Shown here: piece by piece, positions 46,973 to 56,923 of the stretch | How positions within the stretch are numbered: the first letter of the stretch is position 1 | Layout: the number at the start of each line of letters is the position of its first letter | DNA from: Bacteroidia bacterium | GTDB taxonomy: Bacteria; Bacteroidota; Bacteroidia; SpSt-205 | Direction of reading: 5' to 3' | Length of the DNA stretch: 64,000 bases | NCBI GenBank assembly: GCA_025059535.1 | Contig: JANXCX010000024.1 | Location: forward strand, 234,815-298,814 | Program-made: the position numbers and the translations under genes | Notes under the pieces: model-generated | What the model was told of the DNA's origin: nothing | Database searches by the model: none | What the model saw: the letters and a program-made list of their open reading frames with translations, nothing else

Positions 46973-48736
46973 ATGCCTACCGCACGTCCAGCACGCACCT
47001 GGCTGCCTAACACGCTCCCCCTTACGGAATGGGAAACTATTGTGCCTTATGCCGAGGAGCTTAGGACTATGCCGTGGCGCTCCTTTGCGGACTTTTACGA
47101 ATGGCTCAAGCGCCTCAACGAACTGGAAGCCGCCCTCCACGAAGAAGCCGCCTGGAGCTTTATCCGATTTACCCAAAACACCCAAGACCTGGAAAGCCGC
47201 CGCGCCTATGAAAACTACATTCAGCATATCCAGCCCTACCTAAATGAGTTGCGTTACCACCTGTATAAGCGCTATTGGGAGTCGCCTTGGCGCGCCCTCC
47301 TGCCCCAAGAAGACTTCCTCAACTTCAACCGAATCGTTCAAAACTACCTCGCCCTTTACCGGCCCGAAAATATCCCTCTAGAAACAAAGGCCGAACTACT
47401 GGCTAAATCCTACAATGAAATCATAGGTAGCCTGACTGTAGAAATTGACGGCAAGACCTTTACCCTGCCCCAAGCCAGCCTCTTCTTAGAATCGGCCGAA
47501 CGGAAGCGGCGAGAAGAAGTATGGGAGAAAATTCAGACCGTGCGCGCGGCTCATGCCAACGAAATAGAGGAACTCTTTGAAGAGCTTTTAGCGGTGCGCA
47601 CGCAAATTAGCCATAATGCGGGCTTTGATAACTACTACGATTTTCGGTTTCGTCAGCTGGGGCGCTTTGACTGGACCGTAGAGCTCTGTCATAATTTTCA
47701 TGCTCTTGTAGAGCGCTTTGTGCGCCGTCTCTATTTGCGCCTCCTCCGCTATAAATGTAACCGCCTTGGACTTGAGGCGCTTTATCCGTGGGACCTCGCC
47801 GTAGACCCCTGCGACCACCATCAACCCCTACGCCCCTTCCAGACTGAAGAAGAACTTATTGAGAAAGGGATCGCCCTCTTTCGCCAGATCCATCCGCGCA
47901 TTGGGGAGATGGTGGTATTTCTGCGCGATATTGGACATTTAGACCTTTTCTCCCGTCCGGGCAAGGCTCCCGGCGGCTATAACTACTCCCTCCAAGAGTC
48001 TGGCTTACCGTTCATCTTTATGAACGCCGCCGGCTCCCATACTGACCTGGTAACCTTCGTCCATGAAGTAGGTCATGCCGTGCATACCTTTCAGAGCCGG
48101 CACTTGACTTTCCTCCTTCAGCGCGAGTATCCAGCCGAAGTCGCAGAACTGGCTTCTATGAGTATGGAGCTGATCGCCCTTTACCCAAGCGTGTTCTATA
48201 CAAATCCCCAAGATCAAGCCCGCGCCTGGTTCCATCAAATAAGCCGTGTTATTACCCTCTTACCTTGGATTGCTACGGTAGATGCCTTCCAGGAGTGGGT
48301 GTATCGGAATCCGCAGCATAGCCGGGCTGAAAGGCACCGCACATGGGTGGCGCTTTATCGCCGCTTTCATGGTGATCTTGTACAGTGGCCGGCCAGCACC
48401 TTAGAAACGCTGTGGCACAAACAGCTTCACCTCTTTGAAGTGCCCCTGTACTACATAGAGTATGGTCTAGCCCAAATCGGGGCTCTACAAATATGGCAGC
48501 ATTACGATGCTAACCCCCAAGCCACCATAGAAAAATACCTCTATGCCCTTTCCTTAGGCTATACCCGTACCGTGCCTGAAATATATCAAGCAGCTGGCGT
48601 TAAGTTCTTTTTTGAGGCGGAAGAGCTGGAAGGCCTTTTCCGCTTTATTCTAAGCCACTTGCGCAAGATTCGGGATCGGCTGCGGCTCATAGAAGCAGCC
48701 GGTAGTTCCGAAACTCCCCAGGCCTCCACCCGCTAA
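46973..48736 (+). CDS. pepF: oligoendopeptidase F-type M3 metallopeptidase
   Basis: A 587-residue cytoplasmic M3 peptidase. The zinc site is HEVGHAVHTFQSRH (HExxH near residue 363), followed downstream by EVAELASMSMELIALYP, where the third ligand Glu lies. The size and the YNYSLQESGLPFIFMNAAGSHTDLVTFVHE context match oligoendopeptidase F, which degrades short peptides. The C-terminal 50 bp overlap the convergent GT2 gene. Confidence 0.93.
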   Translation: MPTARPARTWLPNTLPLTEWETIVPYAEELRTMPWRSFADFYEWLKRLNELEAALHEEAAWSFIRFTQNTQDLESRRAYENYIQHIQPYLNELRYHLYKRYWESPWRALLPQEDFLNFNRIVQNYLALYRPENIPLETKAELLAKSYNEIIGSLTVEIDGKTFTLPQASLFLESAERKRREEVWEKIQTVRAAHANEIEELFEELLAVRTQISHNAGFDNYYDFRFRQLGRFDWTVELCHNFHALVERFVRRLYLRLLRYKCNRLGLEALYPWDLAVDPCDHHQPLRPFQTEEELIEKGIALFRQIHPRIGEMVVFLRDIGHLDLFSRPGKAPGGYNYSLQESGLPFIFMNAAGSHTDLVTFVHEVGHAVHTFQSRHLTFLLQREYPAEVAELASMSMELIALYPSVFYTNPQDQARAWFHQISRVITLLPWIATVDAFQEWVYRNPQHSRAERHRTWVALYRRFHGDLVQWPASTLETLWHKQLHLFEVPLYYIEYGLAQIGALQIWQHYDANPQATIEKYLYALSLGYTRTVPEIYQAAGVKFFFEAEELEGLFRFILSHLRKIRDRLRLIEAAGSSETPQASTR

Positions 48737-49550
48737 AGCGTTCTACGTACGCCAGAAGCCGCTCCTTCCAAGAGGGACGCACCTGGCGTGGGTCATAGGC
48801 GAATTCCCAATTACGCGCGGCTATTCGCTCCGCCATAACGGCCGGGTGTGTGCCTAAAAAGGGCTGGAGCACCTCTTGGGTGTCATAGCTGAATTGCTCA
48901 GGTTTATGCCGTGCGATCCAGGCGTCATCGTGCCAGAACCGGCTAACCTCTACAAATTTTATTTCTTGGGCTTTGGGTGTCCGTACCCAGCCGTAATGAA
49001 AGATGCGGCCACCGCTGGGCTTGACCCAGAGCTTGCGTCCCCGGCGGCGGAAACCTTGCGCATCGCGGTAGGCCTCAATATCCGGATAGGGTCGGATAAT
49101 CCGCACTTCTCGCCGGTACCACCGTCGAGAGGCCCCTACCCAGTCGTAACTGCCGTAAAAATGAAGGTAGTCAAATAGGAGTCCTTCCACGCGTGGGTCA
49201 TCCTTCCAGCGCGTCATGCTTGCCTGAAGGGCTGGATAATCCGCCTCATGCAGCACCTCGTCGGCCTGAAGGCAAAGCACCCAATCCGCTGGCGGCAGCT
49301 GGCGCAGTAGCTTATTGGTCTCCTGCGCTAAAACCTGTCCGCCTTCACGCAGACTCAGATCCCACTCGGAGTCCAAAATATGAAGCTTAGCAAGGCCTAG
49401 CGCTTGGAGGGCCTCTTTTGTGCCATCTGAGCTCTGACCTACACTTACGAAGAAAGCCTCACAGAGTGGGAGAGCCGAGCAGATGGCTTCCCGAAAGGGA
49501 TAATCCAGCCGAATCCCCTCCCGCAGGATCATGGCGCCTATCACCCGCAT
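48687..49550 (-). CDS. family 2-like glycosyltransferase
   Basis: A 287-residue GT-A fold protein beginning MRVIGAMILREGIRLDYPFREAI, then FVSVGQSSDGTKEAL (nucleotide-sugar loop) and WVLCLQADEVLHEAD where QADE replaces the typical DxD metal motif. The middle IFHYGWVRTP segment is common in this subfamily. It follows the PLP-lyase gene by 3 bp and is probably co-transcribed. Acceptor and sugar are unknown. Confidence 0.75.
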   Translation of the reverse strand: MRVIGAMILREGIRLDYPFREAICSALPLCEAFFVSVGQSSDGTKEALQALGLAKLHILDSEWDLSLREGGQVLAQETNKLLRQLPPADWVLCLQADEVLHEADYPALQASMTRWKDDPRVEGLLFDYLHFYGSYDWVGASRRWYRREVRIIRPYPDIEAYRDAQGFRRRGRKLWVKPSGGRIFHYGWVRTPKAQEIKFVEVSRFWHDDAWIARHKPEQFSYDTQEVLQPFLGTHPAVMAERIAARNWEFAYDPRQVRPSWKERLLAYVERFSGWRPGEFRNYRLLL

Positions 49551-49553
49551 AGC

Positions 49554-50987
49554 TCAAGCGTCAAGGCTTTTTTCTAAGAAGTCTAGAACGACTTGTCGGG
49601 TAGGCCCACCTGAAGGCAGCGCGCCCAATAGGCCGTAGATGGGCGCCAGGCGCTTAGGAGAAATTTCGGACGCTGGCGGACGGAACCGCTGCACCAGCCT
49701 ATCTACCCATGACTGGGGCAGCCAGCGCAGCGCACGGGCTATAAGACCCTGTCGCAGGCGTTCATACCAGTAGCGCGGCTGGGCGCCACGCTGCAGCTTA
49801 GCCACCGCCGCCCGTAAATCCTCAATAAAAGCGTCCATGACGGAAGCATGCACCGCCGTAATGGTCAAATGAATTGAGGGCGGATTTTGCTGGCGATCTA
49901 AGAGCCAGCCCCGCTGGGCCAACTCATCCGCCACTTCATAGATATTGAGCGGCGGATGGGCCGCTAAAGCCACGATAGTGGCTATAGGCTTTCCCACGAG
50001 GTAAAGTGCGGGTATCTCTGCCAGGGCAGCCTTGAGGCGCTGGGTGGCTGTCCAGGCCTGTTGGGCAGCTGCTAGGTAGCCATTTTGGCCGAGGTATTGG
50101 AGTACGGCCCAGCCCGCAGCTAAGACGCCCGCCGAACGCGTGCCCGCAAAGCCCACCGAACCGTATATACCCCCCGACCACGCCTCCTGTACGAAAAATT
50201 GATAGCGGCGCAGGGTACGCGTACGATACAAAAGCACCGAGAGACCTTTTGGCGTATACCCATACTTATGAAGGTCGGCCGAAAGACTGGTAACCCCCTC
50301 CACCCGAAAGTCAAAAGGCGGAATCTCTACCCCTAGCCGCTCTAAAAAGGGCAATATAAACCCCCCTATACAGGCATCCACATGGAAGAGAAGGTTATAC
50401 CGACGGGCTAAGGCAGCCACCTCGGCGATCGGATCCATAACCCCATGGGGATAGGCTGGCGCAGAGGCTAGCAGCAGAATGGTATTAGGAGAAATCGCCC
50501 TTTCCATAGCCTCGGGATCCGCTGCTCCGCTCTCCGTAAGGGGCGTGCGAATCAGCCTAAGGCCCAAATAGTGCGCCGCTTTGTCCACAGCGGGATGGAT
50601 GGAAGCCGGCGCCACCACTTCGGGCTGAATTATCTCGGGTCGGTGCTGCTGAGCGTAAGACCGCGCCGCATAAAGGGCTAAAAAGAGGCTTTCGGTGCCT
50701 CCACTAGTAAGCGTTCCTCCACCCTCCGGCGGTAGATGAAAAAGTTCATAGGTCGCCCGTAGGATATCCCCTTGTAGCCGCCGTAAGCTAGGAAAAGCCG
50801 CCGGGTTGAGCGGATTTTCCAAAATATAGCGGCGATAGGCTGCGGCCGCTAGGTCTAAAAGCGCGGGATTTAGGTAGTACACTAGGCTCCATAACCGCCC
50901 ACCCTCAGCGTCAGCATCCGCTTTTTTGAAAGCCTCTAGGTCAGCCAAAATCGCCTCAGGGGGCCGGCCCTCCCGTGGTAAGCTCAT
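49554..50987 (-). CDS. PLP-dependent decarboxylase/sphingosine-phosphate-lyase-like enzyme
   Basis: A 477-residue fold-type I PLP enzyme of the group II decarboxylase family. The PLP lysine is in SLSADLHKYGYTPKG (about Lys241), preceded by VDACIGGFILPFLE (the Asp that contacts PLP) and GTLTSGGTESLFLALYAAR (phosphate contact). The HKYGY..KG form and the YGSVGFAGTRSAGVLAAGW segment match sphingosine-1-phosphate lyase-like proteins more than glutamate decarboxylase. Some Bacteroidota make sphingolipids, so a lyase role is plausible but unproven. Start placed at ATG 50987; upstream residues read as non-conserved. Confidence 0.85.
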   Translation of the reverse strand: MSLPREGRPPEAILADLEAFKKADADAEGGRLWSLVYYLNPALLDLAAAAYRRYILENPLNPAAFPSLRRLQGDILRATYELFHLPPEGGGTLTSGGTESLFLALYAARSYAQQHRPEIIQPEVVAPASIHPAVDKAAHYLGLRLIRTPLTESGAADPEAMERAISPNTILLLASAPAYPHGVMDPIAEVAALARRYNLLFHVDACIGGFILPFLERLGVEIPPFDFRVEGVTSLSADLHKYGYTPKGLSVLLYRTRTLRRYQFFVQEAWSGGIYGSVGFAGTRSAGVLAAGWAVLQYLGQNGYLAAAQQAWTATQRLKAALAEIPALYLVGKPIATIVALAAHPPLNIYEVADELAQRGWLLDRQQNPPSIHLTITAVHASVMDAFIEDLRAAVAKLQRGAQPRYWYERLRQGLIARALRWLPQSWVDRLVQRFRPPASEISPKRLAPIYGLLGALPSGGPTRQVVLDFLEKSLDA

Positions 50988-51021
50988 ACTTAGCCGCAAA
51001 ATAGGTAGAATAATCGGAACT

Positions 51022-51789
51022 ATGTGGCTTATCATAGGGGCAGGAGGAGTGGGGCGTGCCTTAGCGCAGCGGCTTCATGAACTAGCTCAAGCCGTTGGTT
51101 TAGTTGGCCGACCCTATCAGAATTTGGCCGAGGCCTTTCCGACTTGGACCGATTGGCGCGAAGCCCCTCTCAATCAGGCTCGTGCGATAATTCTAGCCGT
51201 ACGCGATCAGCAAATTCCTTCCCTTGCCGCAGCCTTGAAGGGGCAGTTATCAGCTTATGTTCCCGTGGCCCATACGGCGGGATCGGTGCCCTTAGCTGTC
51301 CTACAAGATTTTTTTGCGGATCAAGCCGGCGTGCTATATCCCCTTCAAAGCTTTACCCCCGCTTTTCCTATCAGCTGGGGCACATTTCCTATATTTTGGG
51401 AGGGCCATCCGATTTTTGAGGAGCTGGCGCTGGTGTTAGCGGGCCATTCTCAGTGGGTGCAGCCTGCCTCTTCGGAAGAGCGCCTGCGTCTCCATATCGG
51501 CGCCGTGTTTGCGGCTAACTTTCTAAATGCCCTTCTAGAAATGGCCAGCCGGCTAAGCGCCCCCAAATGGGATCATCGGGTATTCTTGCCGTTAGCCAGC
51601 CAGGTACTCCAGAAGCTTTATGCCCTTACCCCTTTAGAAAGCCAGACGGGTCCTGCACGACGCGGCGATACCTCTACCCTTCTCCGTCACCAGAGCTACC
51701 TGCAGCAACATCTACCTGATTTAGCCCCTTTGTACCAAGCTTTCACGGCGTATATTCAGAAGCATCTGGTTCAGTCGTCGCGCCAGTAG
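51022..51789 (+). CDS. Rossmann-fold DUF2520 domain protein
   Basis: A 255-residue protein beginning MWLIIGAGGVGRALAQRLHELAQ, a dinucleotide-binding GxGxxG-type motif, followed by a helical C-terminal DUF2520-like domain (HIGAVFAANFLNALLEMASRL, SQVLQKLYALTPLESQTGPARRGD). The architecture resembles pyrroline-5-carboxylate reductase or F420-dependent NADP reductase, but family members are uncharacterised. The longer frame starting at 50926 is unlikely because it would run through the divergent gene's start. Confidence 0.85.
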   Translation: MWLIIGAGGVGRALAQRLHELAQAVGLVGRPYQNLAEAFPTWTDWREAPLNQARAIILAVRDQQIPSLAAALKGQLSAYVPVAHTAGSVPLAVLQDFFADQAGVLYPLQSFTPAFPISWGTFPIFWEGHPIFEELALVLAGHSQWVQPASSEERLRLHIGAVFAANFLNALLEMASRLSAPKWDHRVFLPLASQVLQKLYALTPLESQTGPARRGDTSTLLRHQSYLQQHLPDLAPLYQAFTAYIQKHLVQSSRQ

Positions 51790-52418
51790 TCATAGAGTTT
51801 CTCGCGCTTCACGCGCGCCCTTTGCGCAAGGTACTCTACTAAGCGATACACAGCTATGGGGTCTATAATAGGATAGGTAGGGCGTAAAGTTCGCTCGTAG
51901 TATAGGTCTCTATACCGCTGCTGGGCTATTTTGATGCGTTCTTGAGGGTCAGCGGGCAAATTTTGAATAAAATATGCAATAAGCTCGGGGCTGACATTCT
52001 CGCGCGCTACGAAGCTCTGAGATTCTAGAGGAATGTTTAGGATAGCTGCCTTAAGCGCCTCTGGACTTTGAATAGCGGTAATCCGCACCGGAGGAAGCTC
52101 TATAGTATCTTCGGTCAGATAATTTATGGCGTAGAGGAAGCCTTCTGTAGTATCGCCCGTGTAGGCTTTGAGGTAATCGGCCACAATGAAACGGGCGCGC
52201 TTGTAGCCTATAGCCGAGAAAAGCAGGGTATCGCTGCGCAGTACGGGCAGACTATAGAAGCCATCGGCATTAGCTATACCGCCGCGTCGCGTACCAGTAA
52301 TGTGGATACTTACATACGGGATGGGTTCGCCTGTGGAAGCGCTAAGCACCATACCGGAGAGTTGGTAGATAGTGGGCTCTTGGGCCAAAGCTAGGCCTAA
52401 GAGAGCCAAGATTCTCAT
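51771..52418 (-). CDS. small exported protein with carboxypeptidase-regulatory-like domain
   Basis: A 215-residue protein: signal peptide (MRILALLGLALAQ), then a carboxypeptidase regulatory-like beta-sandwich (YQLSGMVLSASTGEPIPYVSIHITGTRRGGIANADGFYSL) and an alpha-helical remainder. Such domains usually begin TonB-dependent receptors but here the barrel is absent. ATGA overlap with the upstream phosphatase gene implies coupling. It may bind an envelope partner. The end overlaps DUF2520 by 19 bp in convergent orientation. Confidence 0.72.
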   Translation of the reverse strand: MRILALLGLALAQEPTIYQLSGMVLSASTGEPIPYVSIHITGTRRGGIANADGFYSLPVLRSDTLLFSAIGYKRARFIVADYLKAYTGDTTEGFLYAINYLTEDTIELPPVRITAIQSPEALKAAILNIPLESQSFVARENVSPELIAYFIQNLPADPQERIKIAQQRYRDLYYERTLRPTYPIIDPIAVYRLVEYLAQRARVKREKLYDYWRDD

Positions 52419-54268
52419 AGACGCACGGCCACTACCAGCACATCATCGGTAGGAGCTGCCCCTTGCCGCCAGTTGTCAAATTCTTGGCGTACGGCTAAGA
52501 CCCATTCTTGCAGATTTTTCGGGGGATTCTGCATGATAAAGTCGCGCACGGCGCTGCGTCCATAGCGCTTGCCATCGGAAGCGCGGACCTGACGCTCCCA
52601 GCCATCTGTCATAAATACTAGCACCCACTGCTTTTCCACGGGTACGATTACGCTAGTATAAACCCGCGGGCTGCGCTCTTCGCCTTCCATCTTTTGCCCT
52701 AACAGGCGCCGATCGGGGGTAAAAGACTCCCAACCCACCAGAGGATTAAACACCCACAGCGGGATATTAGCCCCTGCATAATGCACCTCACCTAAAGAGG
52801 GGAAAACGACACATACGCCCATTTGGAAGCCTTCGGCCTGCATGGCTTCCAGCTCGGGGGAGCTCTTCTTAGCGGGTGGATAAAGGAGGTCTAAGAGGCT
52901 TTTGTGCATTTGGCTCAGGATGCGTCCGGGGTCGGTAACGCCGCGCATGGTTACGATTTCATATAAGAGGGTGTGGGCTAAGGTAGAGAGCATAGCCGCC
53001 GAGACGCCTGCCCCAGAAGCATCCCCTACAATAAGGATTTGGGCATTGTCCTTACCTCGCCCTACCCAGAGGAAATCGCCACTTACTAGGCTTTTTGGCA
53101 GTAACCAGAGGGCGCTATCGGCGAAGGTCTGGCGCAGCTCCTCTTGGCTATGAAGAATGACCTCCTGTATGCGACGGGCTACCTGCAACTCAGGCGGCGC
53201 TTCCTGCGCTATACCCAAAAGGTCCTCTCGAATAATCCGCTCTACCGTAGAAAGGGCATTCTTAGTAGCCGCCCTTTGCAGCGCTAGACGCTTTTGGACA
53301 TAGCTTTGATATTGCCGGTAAGCCTCGGCATAATCGCCTATGCGCTCGGCGTATTTGGCCCGTATCTCGGCCAAAGTATAGTCTGATAAACCATTCCCTT
53401 GGGTCTTAGGCCGCAGCTCTTCTATACGATCAAGGGACTGCTTAGCCTTATCTAAAAGACCAAGGTTGAGGTAGGTATCGGCCAGGCTAATTTGAATGGC
53501 CAGTAGAAGGTTCGGATTGCGGATTTCGGTAGCTAGGAGCTCTGCCTTCTGGAGCTGCTCTACGGCTTCCTGAGGGCGGTTCATGCGGTTGAGTAGCTCG
53601 GCTTGCGCCAAGAGGACCCGAATCACGAGATCTTCTTCACCTATGTCCGAAGCTATCTCTAAGGCCCGCTTGACCAAAGCTTCAGCTTGGTCTAGCTTCC
53701 CATTTTTCTGGTAATGTCCTGTGAGATTGAGCAGGCTAAATAAAATACCCCGTGGAGCTTGAATATTTTCATAGAGCTTTAGGGCTTTTTCCTGATACTC
53801 GCGTGATAGATCATCTTGCTCCAGCTCCTCAAAGAGTACGGCGAGGTTAGCTAAAGTCTGTGCATAAAAGAAGGTCAAATCCGGTATAAGCTGCAAATAG
53901 CGCAGGGATTTACTGAGGAATTCTATAGCTCGGTCAAGTTTACCTAATTGCTGGTAGAGCGTGCCTAAGTTAGAATAGGTAAGGCCGAGGCCGCGCATAT
54001 TTTCCAGCCGTTCGAAGAGGGCCAGCGCTTCTTGGAAGAAAGGCTCCGCTTGGGCGAACTCACCCAGAATCGCATAGGCTATACCTACATTGCGTAGCGC
54101 CCACGCTTGCCCCTCTGGATAGCGCGCATCCATAGCGCGTGAGAGCGCATCCATAGCCAGCTGAAGGGCCAGCTTAGTATTGTTATAGCGCTCCTCGTAG
54201 GCGCGCGTATTCAGCTCGTCTATGGCTTGACGCTGCTTTTCAATATCTACAGGCGCTGGACTACTCAT
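52415..54268 (-). CDS. TPR-repeat SpoIIE-type serine phosphatase
   Basis: A 617-residue cytoplasmic protein. The N-terminal 330 residues are about eight tetratricopeptide repeats (for example GLTYSNLGTLYQQLGKLDRAIEFL, ADTYLNLGLLDKAKQSLDRI). The C-terminal SpoIIE-like PP2C domain has LVSGDFLWVGRG, IVGDASGAGVSAAMLSTLAHTLL and FMTDGWERQ, ending APTDDVLVVAVRL with metal-binding aspartates present. It probably dephosphorylates an anti-anti-sigma-type or other signalling partner in response to TPR-bound input. No partner kinase is nearby. Confidence 0.88.
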   Translation of the reverse strand: MSSPAPVDIEKQRQAIDELNTRAYEERYNNTKLALQLAMDALSRAMDARYPEGQAWALRNVGIAYAILGEFAQAEPFFQEALALFERLENMRGLGLTYSNLGTLYQQLGKLDRAIEFLSKSLRYLQLIPDLTFFYAQTLANLAVLFEELEQDDLSREYQEKALKLYENIQAPRGILFSLLNLTGHYQKNGKLDQAEALVKRALEIASDIGEEDLVIRVLLAQAELLNRMNRPQEAVEQLQKAELLATEIRNPNLLLAIQISLADTYLNLGLLDKAKQSLDRIEELRPKTQGNGLSDYTLAEIRAKYAERIGDYAEAYRQYQSYVQKRLALQRAATKNALSTVERIIREDLLGIAQEAPPELQVARRIQEVILHSQEELRQTFADSALWLLPKSLVSGDFLWVGRGKDNAQILIVGDASGAGVSAAMLSTLAHTLLYEIVTMRGVTDPGRILSQMHKSLLDLLYPPAKKSSPELEAMQAEGFQMGVCVVFPSLGEVHYAGANIPLWVFNPLVGWESFTPDRRLLGQKMEGEERSPRVYTSVIVPVEKQWVLVFMTDGWERQVRASDGKRYGRSAVRDFIMQNPPKNLQEWVLAVRQEFDNWRQGAAPTDDVLVVAVRL

Positions 54269-54305
54269 GGCGAGGATAAATATCGGTTTTTTTGGCTATG
54301 CTATC

Positions 54306-54611
54306 TCAGAAGGCAGGAAGGGGGGTAAGCTCAAGGGCCACCAGGCGTAGGTGGTAGCGCGGCGTCCCTTGGGGGGGATACCACAGCCGCCCTTCCACAT
54401 AAAAGCGCACCCGCAGGCGCACTTTCAACGGGAGATGGCGCAAACGCTCCACGAGTTCCCCCTCTGCCTCTAAAGGAATGTACTGCGGCTCGGCGGTAGC
54501 GCTGAGAAGAATGAACTTTTGCCGAGGACGGCGCGCCCGCCCTACGGTAATAAGCTCTAAAACCTCATACAAAATCCCTTCCACCTCATACTCAGGCCTG
54601 GGCAGCAGCAC
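54306..54611 (-). CDS. small DUF3127-like OB-fold protein
   Basis: A 101-residue protein: YEVEGILYEVLELITVG, RQKFILLSATAEPQYIPLEAEG, KVRLRVRFYVEGRLWY, and YHLRLVALEL form a five-strand pattern similar to the DUF3127 OB-fold family known from Bacteroidota, a possible single-stranded nucleic-acid binder. GTG start, 6 nt after phoU, so it is part of the pst operon. Identification is tentative. Confidence 0.5.
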   Translation of the reverse strand: MLLPRPEYEVEGILYEVLELITVGRARRPRQKFILLSATAEPQYIPLEAEGELVERLRHLPLKVRLRVRFYVEGRLWYPPQGTPRYHLRLVALELTPLPAF

Positions 54612-54617
54612 AAAGGG

Positions 54618-55301
54618 TTAGGGTTGCCGTTCCCGACGCAGAAACCGGTGCCAATAGTAAATGCCCTCCGTATAATAAATAGAGGCATCCGCTATGTCTA
54701 TGGCGTAGTCCGCTATCTTTTCGAGGGTTTTTACCGCTATAGCCATCTCCATCCAGGCGGCTGCCTCAGCGGGGCTAAGAGGGGCCGTGAGGGCTTGAAT
54801 GATTTGATGGACACAGCGCTCGTAGGTCTGATCCACCTCTTGGTCTTCCTGATCAATTTGTTTGGCCTTCTCGGTATCACTTTGAAAGAAAGCCTCCAGG
54901 CAAGTATCCAGAAGGCGGGCCACGCGCATTACAAGCTCGGCCACAGGTATATCTTGGTAAGCCGCTTTGGGAAGGTGCGGCATGTATTCGGCTAAGCGGC
55001 GTCCTACGGCTACGAGGCGCTCCGCCACTTCATCCAGATAGAAGTGCATGCGTAACACCGCCAGGACAAAGCGGAGATCATTTGCCACAGGCTGATGCAA
55101 AGCCAAAATACGGGCGCAGCGTCGATCCAGCCGCATATCTTCTTCTAAGGCCCCGGCCCGAAGCTCCTCTATAGCGCGCAAACGCGCCCAATCACCCCTA
55201 CGCACCTGCTCCTCTAAAAATACTAGCTGCTGGCGCACATTCTGAACCACTTGATAGGCCCGCGCGCGCAGTTTGGCTATTTCGGTATCTATGAGGCTCA
55301 T
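54618..55301 (-). CDS. phoU: phosphate uptake regulator PhoU
   Basis: A 227-residue helical protein with two PhoU repeats. The metal-binding acidic motifs are RRCARILALHQPVANDLRFVLAVLRMHFYLDEVAERLV and, in the second half, QIDQEDQEVDQTYERCVHQ and KTLEKIADYAIDIADAS. It couples Pst transport to PhoR/PhoB signalling; those regulators are not in the window. Starts 1 nt after pstB. Confidence 0.93.
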   Translation of the reverse strand: MSLIDTEIAKLRARAYQVVQNVRQQLVFLEEQVRRGDWARLRAIEELRAGALEEDMRLDRRCARILALHQPVANDLRFVLAVLRMHFYLDEVAERLVAVGRRLAEYMPHLPKAAYQDIPVAELVMRVARLLDTCLEAFFQSDTEKAKQIDQEDQEVDQTYERCVHQIIQALTAPLSPAEAAAWMEMAIAVKTLEKIADYAIDIADASIYYTEGIYYWHRFLRRERQP

Positions 55302-55302
55302 C

Positions 55303-56055
55303 TCAGCCGAAACGTCCCGTTATGTACCGAATAGTTTCGGGATGCTGGGGGTTCGTGAAAAAGTCCTTCGTACGCCCATACTCTACCAGCTGACCCATGT
55401 AGAAAAAAGCTGTCATATCGCTAACTCGAGCGGCTTGCTGCATGTTATGGGTTACTATGACGATAGTGTAATGCTGGCGCAGTTCATGGATAAGCTCTTC
55501 TATTTTCGCCGTGGAAATGGGGTCTAAGGCCGAGGTAGGCTCATCCATAAGCAGGAGGGAGGGCCGCACGGCTAGCGCCCGGGCGATACAGAGGCGCTGC
55601 TGCTGACCGCCCGAGAGCATCAGCGCAGACTTCTTCAAATTATCGCGTACCTCTTCCCATAGGGCGGCCTGGCGCAAGGCATGTTCCACTCGCTCCCGTA
55701 TCTGCGATTCAGGCAGGCGATTTTGGAGCCGCAGGCCATACGCAACATTTTCATAAATGGAGAAGGGAAAGGGCGTAGGCTTTTGGAAGACCATACCTAC
55801 ACGCCGACGCAAATGGACCGGGTCCACCTGCGGTGCATAGATATTCTCGCCATCAATAAGCACCTCCCCTTCCAGTCGGAAGCCCTCTATAAAGTCGTTC
55901 ATACGATTGAAGAGCCGAAGGAAAGTGGATTTACCGCAGCCGGAAGGTCCTATGAGGGCCAGTACTTGATTACGCTCAAGGGCTAAGGAAACCCCCTTCA
56001 AGGCTTGATAGCTGCCATACCAGACTGAGACAGCCCTTGTCTCCAGCTTATACAC
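55303..56055 (-). CDS. pstB: phosphate ABC transporter ATPase PstB
   Basis: A 250-residue ATPase. Walker [10 protein letters not shown] (about 36-44), Q loop [24 protein letters not shown], signature [15 protein letters not shown], Walker [14 protein letters not shown] and the switch [16 protein letters not shown] are all present. The start is taken as GTG 56055 inside the pstA stop region, giving the usual PstB length; a longer frame at 56109 would add a sequence unlike PstB. Confidence 0.95.
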   Translation of the reverse strand: MYKLETRAVSVWYGSYQALKGVSLALERNQVLALIGPSGCGKSTFLRLFNRMNDFIEGFRLEGEVLIDGENIYAPQVDPVHLRRRVGMVFQKPTPFPFSIYENVAYGLRLQNRLPESQIRERVEHALRQAALWEEVRDNLKKSALMLSGGQQQRLCIARALAVRPSLLLMDEPTSALDPISTAKIEELIHELRQHYTIVIVTHNMQQAARVSDMTAFFYMGQLVEYGRTKDFFTNPQHPETIRYITGRFG

Positions 56056-56923
56056 GGTAGCGCCGCTTAAGACGAAAGCGAAGATAAGCCGCCAAGCCCG
56101 TAAATGCAAGCGTCAGCCCCAGCAAAGTCAGCGCCGTACCAAAAGCCATGGGATAGGTCTGCCGAACATCCACCCCGCTGGTAACTAACACATAAAGGTG
56201 GTAGGGCAAAAGCATGGTAGGCTCTAGAAGGCCTTTAGGGTACGTCGGGAGGTAATAGACCGCCGCCGTGAAAAGAATAGGGGCCGTTTCACCCAGCACC
56301 CGACCTGTAGCTAAAGCTAGCCCTGTAAGAAGGCGCGGCAAAGCTATGGGCAGCGTAATACGGAAGAAAGTCTGAAGCTCGGAGGCACCTAGTCCGATGC
56401 TGGCTTCCTTGAGCGCCTTGGGAACGGCCCCAAAAGCCTCCTGGGCATTTCGAATAAGTAAAGGGAGCGAGAGAAGGGCCAGTGTAAGACCCCCAGCCAG
56501 AATAGAAGCCCCTAGGCCGAGCGCTACTACAAAAAGGGCTAACCCAAAAAGCCCATACACTACAGAGGGAATGCCCGCCAGCGTATTGATGAGAAATTCA
56601 AGAAAGCGTACGATGCGGCGGCGGGTAGCAAATTCGCTCATATAGGCCCCGGCGGCCGTCCCTACGAGGCTACCTACTCCGATAGCTACCAAGGTTACAT
56701 AAATGCTCCCTACGAGGGCTGGCCCTATACCGCCACTCTGCATGCCCCGGCGCGGCAAGTCGGTAAAGAACGCCCAGCTCAGCACGCCAGCGCCTTTATA
56801 AAGGAGGAAGGCGATTACCCCGCCTAATGCCCCTAATGCCACCCAGCTGATTAGCGTAATCAGCGCCGTGGATAAGCCTTCAACCCAGCGTTTGGGCACG
56901 AAGGTAACGGCTTTGTATCGCAT
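56048..56923 (-). CDS. pstA: phosphate ABC transporter permease PstA
   Basis: A 291-residue permease with six hydrophobic helices and the coupling motif [41 protein letters not shown] (the EAA loop). [18 protein letters not shown] and [13 protein letters not shown] are conserved in the family. Its start overlaps pstC by 44 nt (ATG 56923); GTG 56902 is a shorter option. Confidence 0.94.
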   Translation of the reverse strand: MRYKAVTFVPKRWVEGLSTALITLISWVALGALGGVIAFLLYKGAGVLSWAFFTDLPRRGMQSGGIGPALVGSIYVTLVAIGVGSLVGTAAGAYMSEFATRRRIVRFLEFLINTLAGIPSVVYGLFGLALFVVALGLGASILAGGLTLALLSLPLLIRNAQEAFGAVPKALKEASIGLGASELQTFFRITLPIALPRLLTGLALATGRVLGETAPILFTAAVYYLPTYPKGLLEPTMLLPYHLYVLVTSGVDVRQTYPMAFGTALTLLGLTLAFTGLAAYLRFRLKRRYRV